Positions 51,509 to 64,000 of a DNA stretch of 64,000 bases are shown here, piece by piece. Position 1 is the stretch's first letter. Each line of letters starts with the position of its first letter. The position numbers and the translations under genes are program-made. The notes beneath the pieces were generated by a model. That model made no database searches and was not told the origin of the DNA. It saw nothing but the letters and a program-made list of their open reading frames with translations. Source of the stretch: Variovorax ginsengisoli (GTDB taxonomy: Bacteria; Pseudomonadota; Gammaproteobacteria; Burkholderiales; Burkholderiaceae_C); the NCBI RefSeq assembly GCF_030486595.1, contig NZ_JAUJZH010000024.1:59468-123467 (forward strand), written 5' to 3'.

Positions 51509-51540
51509 TTGTCACGAGTGGCCGAGACAAATCGTGACAA
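51509..51540. promoter_or_regulatory. 9-base inverted repeat, operator candidate
   Basis: TTGTCACGA (51509-51517) and its exact reverse complement TCGTGACAA (51532-51540) are 14 bases apart, in the 204-base region between divergent genes. Half-site centres are 23 bases apart, about two helical turns, which fits a dimeric regulator. Confidence 0.5.
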
Positions 51541-51655
51541 ACATCTCACGCCCTTGTGCGCGTTGCGCAACGTCGCGACACGTTCCGGTGGACGCCGACA
51601 TACAAGACGCGCAGTCTGTACTACAAAAGAATTCCTTCAAGTTCGGGCCGTTCAA

Positions 51656-52450
51656 ATGAACCCGTTTCATCGACATATCGTTCCCGAAACCGCCGTCTGG
51701 CCCGCCGTGCAGCGGCCGGTGGCGTACGTACAGGTCGGCGACCTGGTGGAGATGTGGGTCCGGCGCGCCCCGTCGGATTTCGCAACCTGCGAGTTCTGCC
51801 AGACCGTCAACCACCAGAGCGATGCGCGCTGCCGCACCTGCGGCTGCCCGCTGCCGGTCGGCGACGAGGCCGACCCGGCGCCCGAGCCGCGCGCGGTGCG
51901 CCAGAGGACAGCGCCGGCACCGGCCGTGAAGTCGCTGACCAACGTCATGCGCCTGGCGCTGCTGCCGCCGCTGCTGCTCTTCGTCGGCTTTGCCGGCTGG
52001 TACCAATCGCGCTTGCCGGGCACGGCGCCGCACGCCGCGGTCGCGGTCGCCGCGACCGTCCCCGCCGCGGCACCTTCGCACGCCGCACCCAAGCGCAAGC
52101 CCTCGCGGCTGGCGGCCGGCGACCTCGGCCTGAGCGAAGGCGAGGTGGCGATCGTGTCGGGCAGCGGCTCGCCGGCAGCGTTGGCCGACGAGGAGGCCGA
52201 GCCCGCTCGGGCGGTGGCCGCGGAAAGCAACGCACCGACGCGAACCCGGAAGGTGGCGGTCCAGTCGGCGGCCGTCCGCGCCGAGCGAAACCCGCTGGCC
52301 GCCTGCAGCGGCAGCAACTTCTTCGCCCGCGCCATCTGCGTCAACAGCCGATGCGCGGACCCCAGGAGCGCGCATCTGGGCCAGTGCCGCGAAGCGATTC
52401 GCCAGCGCCAGATCGACGAGGCGCGCCGCAACCCCACCCTGATGGGCTGA
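51656..52450 (+). CDS. zinc-ribbon membrane protein of unknown function
   Basis: A 264-residue protein. Residues about 44-64 carry two Cys-x-x-Cys pairs (CEFCQTVNHQ then CRTCGCPL), a zinc-ribbon pattern. A single membrane helix follows (about 100-122; LALLPPLLLFVGFAGWY), then a Pro/Ala-rich linker. The C-terminal segment has four cysteines (AACSGSNFFARAICVNSRC and GQCREA). The zinc ribbon would be cytoplasmic and the cysteine-rich tail periplasmic. I do not know its function. It may be controlled through the inverted repeat at 51509-51540. Confidence 0.7.
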   Translation: MNPFHRHIVPETAVWPAVQRPVAYVQVGDLVEMWVRRAPSDFATCEFCQTVNHQSDARCRTCGCPLPVGDEADPAPEPRAVRQRTAPAPAVKSLTNVMRLALLPPLLLFVGFAGWYQSRLPGTAPHAAVAVAATVPAAAPSHAAPKRKPSRLAAGDLGLSEGEVAIVSGSGSPAALADEEAEPARAVAAESNAPTRTRKVAVQSAAVRAERNPLAACSGSNFFARAICVNSRCADPRSAHLGQCREAIRQRQIDEARRNPTLMG

Positions 52451-52619
52451 GTCGCCATCGAGAGCATCCGGATCGGCACGATCCATGCTCCGCCCTTAGA
52501 CCCTCTACCACGAGGCGAAACACCCCTCAAGTAGACTAGCGCGCGTCGAAAACGACGGCCCGCGGCCACCTGCCTGCCGCGGGCATCCCGCACATCCGCC
52601 AAGCTCCAGAGGTCACACA

Positions 52620-54857
<2,238 letters not shown>

Positions 54858-54900
54858 GCGCGCCCCCGCCGACCGCTGGTTCAGGTCGGCGCCACGATCC

Positions 54901-54924
54901 AGGCCCGCTTCGGCGGGCCTTTTT
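54901..54924. terminator. intrinsic terminator after icd
   Basis: The stem AGGCCCGC, loop TTCG, GCGGGCCT is followed by TTTTT, a textbook Rho-independent terminator for the icd transcript. It is also placed to stop the convergent small gene at 54940. Confidence 0.9.
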
Positions 54925-54939
54925 CTTGTCCGTCCGCCG

Positions 54940-55152
54940 TCATTTCGAGAAGGATGGCGGGCGGCTCGCGGCGGTCGGCATTTCGAGCCCGAGCGCCCGA
55001 CCCATGCGCTGCAGTTCCCCGGACAGCCGTCGCACCTCGGCCAGCGCGGCCTGGTCCCCGGCCTGGAGGCGGTTGAATTCCCTGGCGAAGGCATCGGTGA
55101 CCTCGGTCCATCGATGGAACGCGGGGTTGTCAGCAGGGAGTGAAGAGTCCAT
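54940..55152 (-). CDS. small hypothetical protein
   Basis: A 70-residue, probably helical protein (AFHRWTEVTDAFAREFNRLQAGDQAALAEVRRLSGELQRMGRALGLEMP, shown by its key features: an amphipathic pattern and coiled-coil-like Leu spacing). ATG 55152 is chosen as the first clean start; no strong ribosome-binding site precedes it, and the frame is open 31 codons further. I recognise no family. Confidence 0.45.
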   Translation of the reverse strand: MDSSLPADNPAFHRWTEVTDAFAREFNRLQAGDQAALAEVRRLSGELQRMGRALGLEMPTAASRPPSFSK

Positions 55153-55358
55153 TGGGTTGCTCTGAGTCGGCAATTGCCTAATGGGCGGCAATAATGAACG
55201 ATTTCGAAACTTAAGTACACATGTTTCTGCAATTCGTGGTGTCAACCTCTTTTCGGGTGATGCCGCGGGGGCTACCGATGACTTACTGTGCGAAACGCTG
55301 TCACCACCAAGGAAGCTGTCTCTCAGGACAAGGAGGACTTGTCTGACGCGAGGTTAAA

Positions 55359-55386
55359 TTCACATTGGGTTAATGTGTACTAAAAT
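55359..55386 (+). promoter_or_regulatory. NRPS operon promoter with embedded operator-like palindrome
   Basis: A TTCACA box (55359-55364) and a TAAAAT box (55381-55386) are 16 bases apart, each one mismatch from the sigma-70 consensus. CACATT-GGGTT-AATGTG (55361-55377) is a perfect inverted repeat covering the end of the -35 box and most of the spacer, where a bound protein would block or alter initiation. The surrounding 280 bases are markedly less GC-rich than the genes; another inverted repeat (ATTGCC/GGCAAT) lies at 55173-55192. Confidence 0.6.
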
Positions 55387-55431
55387 GTTACGCAATCACC
55401 CTGTGAGCAACCACTCGCGTCAAGGAAAGTC

Positions 55432-57293
55432 TTGTCCGACCTCGAATTCTCGACACTGGCGCAGCAATTCGAGCGTCATGCCGCGCTGAGGCCTGCTGCG
55501 AGCGCATTGCTGGCGCCCGGCTCGCCTCCGATCAGCTACGCGAAATTGTTCGCCCTGGTTCAGTACGCCCGGCCCTGGCTCGCGTCGCATGGCCTTGCGC
55601 CCGGCGCGCGGGTGGCCGTGCTGCTGCCGGCCGGCCTGGAGCGGGTGGTGGCTTGCCTGGCGATGGCATGCGGGGCCGTGTGCATTCCGCTGCACGCCGG
55701 GTTGGCGCCACCCGAACTACTCGCGCAGCTCGACAGCGCCAGGGCCGATGCCGTCCTCGGGTTGCCGGATGATGCCGCGGCCGTCCAGCTGGCACGGACA
55801 CTCGGGCTCGTCCACCTCGCCTTCGACCTTCAGCGGTGGCTCGCCGATGCACCGGACCCCCCTTCGGCCGGCGTCGAGAGGCCCTGGCCCGAACCGGCGG
55901 ACACGGCCTTCGTGCTGACGACCTCGGGCACGACCGGGGCGCCCAAGAGGGTGCCGATCGGTCAATGGCAGCTCGTCCATTCGGCGCTCCAGACCGCGCG
56001 CCACCTGGGGCTCGGCCCGGAAGACCGCGGCTTGTGCGTGATGCCGGTGTCCCATGCGCAGGGCTTGATCGTCGGACTGCTGGCGCCGCTCGCCGCGGGC
56101 TCGTCGGTGGTCTGCGCGCCCGCCTTCGACGCCGCGTCATTCCTGCGCTGGGTCCGCGAGTTCCGACCGACCTGGTACACCGCGTCACCCGCCGTCCACC
56201 ACGCGATCGTCGAATTCGCGTCCCACCATGGCACCGGGATGCCGCCGCACGCCTTGCGCCTGGTCCGCTCGTCATCGTCCGGCCTGGACACGGACTTGCA
56301 GGCCCGCATCGAAGCCTTGTGGGGCGTTCCTGTCATCCAGGCCTACGGCATCACCGAAACGGCCGGCCAACTGGCGAGCAATCCCTTGCCGCCGGCGGTC
56401 CGCAAGCCGGGATCGGTCGGCCGCCCGGTCGGCGTGGAACTGCGCGTGGCCGACGAAGCGGGCGATCCGTTGCCGCCGGGGCAGCGGGGCGCGGTGATGG
56501 CACGCGGGCCCTCGGTGTTCGAGGGCTATGAAGACACCCCGGCTGCGAGCGCCGACACGTTCCAGAACGGGTGGTTTCGAACCGGCGACCTGGGCTGGTT
56601 CGACGCCGACGGGTACCTGTTCCTGGCCGGCCGGAGCAAGGAGATCATCAACCGCGGCGGCGAGAAGATATCGCCGTTCGAGGTCGAGCAGGCGCTCCTG
56701 CGCCTGCCTGGCGTCGCGCAGGCCGTGGCCTTCGCGGTGGCGCATCCGACGCTCGGAGAGGACGTCCATGCGGCGGTGGTGCCCGCGCCGGGCAGCGAAG
56801 CGGAGGCACAGCAGCTTCGCAGCGGGCTTTTCGGCGTCATTGCCGACTTCAAGATCCCGGCCTGCATCCACGTGGTCGCGCAGATTCCCGTGGGCGCCGG
56901 CGGCAAGATCCAGCGCCACGCCCTTCGGAATCAGCTCTGCGCCCCGGCCGGCGCCGCGCCTGCCGATGCGCCCCTGACGCCCCTGCAGGCGCAGGTCGCC
57001 GCCCTCTTCGCCCAGGTCCTGGACCAGGAGGCGATCCGCTTCGATGCCAACTTCCTCGCCATCGGGGGTGATTCCCTGTCGGCGGCGCGGCTGGTCCAGC
57101 AGGTCAACCACACCTGGGGCGTGGACCTGCCCGCATCGTCGCTGCTGTTGCGGCCGACTGTCACGACTTTTGCATCCGCGCTGCGGGCCGCCATCGACGA
57201 GGCCGATGCCCTGAGCGTTTCGTTCCAGGCCGAACTGGATGCCCTCAGCGACGACGAAGTGGCGCAGTTGCTCGGCAACGAATTCGAAACCCA

Positions 57294-57297
<4 letters not shown>
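55432..57297 (+). CDS. acyl-activating adenylation domain + carrier protein (NRPS starter module)
   Basis: A 621-residue protein starting at TTG 55432, with AAGGAA at 55422-55427. Residues about 8-505 form an ANL adenylation domain (TTSGTTGAPKRV at 163-174, ITETAGQLASN, WFRTGDLGW, RSKEIINRGGEKISPFEVEQAL, catalytic Lys in GAGGKIQR). The hallmark F-D-x-S-x-W of amino-acid-activating domains is absent; the equivalent region is SHAQGLIVG, as in CoA ligases, so the substrate is probably a carboxylic acid without an alpha-amino group. Residues about 515-595 are a carrier domain with phosphopantetheine Ser548 in GGDSLSAARL. A tail with LSDDEVAQLL ends it. The stop overlaps the large synthetase as ATGA. 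Confidence 0.88.
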
Positions 57298-63815
<6,518 letters not shown>

Positions 63816-63833
63816 CGGGTCAGGCCGGCGCCG

Positions 63834-63905
63834 GGCCGCCCCAAGGCGGCCTGCGGCCCCCTCGGGGGGCAGCGACCCACACGAAGTGGGGGGAGCGTGG
63901 GGGCT
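63834..63905. repeat. GC-rich multi-hairpin intergenic element
   Basis: Three adjacent inverted repeats lie after the synthetase: GGCCGCC-CCAA-GGCGGCC (63834-63851), a C5/G6 stem around 63856-63870, and CCCAC-ACGAA-GTGGG (63876-63890). The composition recalls repeated intergenic elements I associate with Comamonadaceae genomes. It may act as a terminator, though no T run follows. I see no gene in the remaining bases to the window edge. Confidence 0.55.
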
Positions 63906-64000
63906 GATATGGCTTGATCCTGTCAAGAGGGCGAGCCGCTCTCTCCGGGGGCCGGATTTCAGAATCTTTCGCGAATGCCGGATAGGGAACGCGACGGAGC

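Overview
High-GC DNA with very tight gene packing. The gene families (Bug-type solute receptors, a monomeric isocitrate dehydrogenase, ureJ inserted between ureA and ureB, DUF4148/DUF4124-like small secreted proteins) point to a betaproteobacterium of the order Burkholderiales, most likely Comamonadaceae and Variovorax-like. The genus is an inference from gene content. I saw no transposase, integrase, tRNA, rRNA or CRISPR array; the window reads as chromosome.

Layout. 1-2279: end of a MoxR/DUF58/VWA cluster, followed by an SDR gene. 3172-7627: an arylmalonate-decarboxylase-like enzyme, an orphan periplasmic receptor, a MocR-type regulator, an AhpD-like protein and an exported intradiol dioxygenase-like protein. 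7635-12278: lolD/lolC, a conserved protein of unknown role, and recJ. 12389-13410: two small secreted or outer-membrane proteins. 13440-18019: a response regulator and a very large NCS1-transporter/hybrid histidine kinase fusion, transcribed away from ureA-ureJ-ureB-ureC-ureE-ureF-ureG (18115-23108). 23109-26864: small housekeeping genes (DUF1488, HU-like protein, NfeD/stomatin pair, hemolysin III family).

26889-34414 is a catabolic island read leftward: Rieske oxygenase, Bug receptor, HpcH/HpaI aldolase, two-subunit 2-oxoacid dehydrogenase E1, quinone oxidoreductase and an NTF2-like protein. A divergent IclR regulator sits at its head. 34431-47419 is a second catabolic island: acyl-CoA dehydrogenase, CoA ligase, DsbA-fold isomerase, a TetR regulator, an atypical SDR, a nitronate-monooxygenase-like flavoprotein, and a five-part branched-chain-amino-acid-type ABC importer with its own CoA-ligase-like gene. 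Three very similar palindromes (38464-38483, 39184-39203, 47428-47450) stand in front of its three transcription units, so I infer one TetR regulon for uptake, CoA activation and first oxidation of an unidentified carboxylic acid.

47945-51126 is an MCE lipid-transport operon (permease, ATPase, MlaD-type protein, lipoprotein). 51143-54857 holds a DUF4124 protein, a zinc-ribbon membrane protein and icd. From 55432 to the right edge runs a nonribosomal peptide synthetase locus: an acyl-activating A-T protein starting at a TTG, overlapped by a C-A-T-C-A-T synthetase without a thioesterase. By eye its two amino-acid pockets resemble Gln/Glu-type and Gly-type codes. The cluster probably continues beyond the window.

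The most unusual items are the transporter/kinase fusion beside urease, the three-operator TetR regulon with its catalytically atypical SDR, and the NRPS with a CoA-ligase-like starter module.
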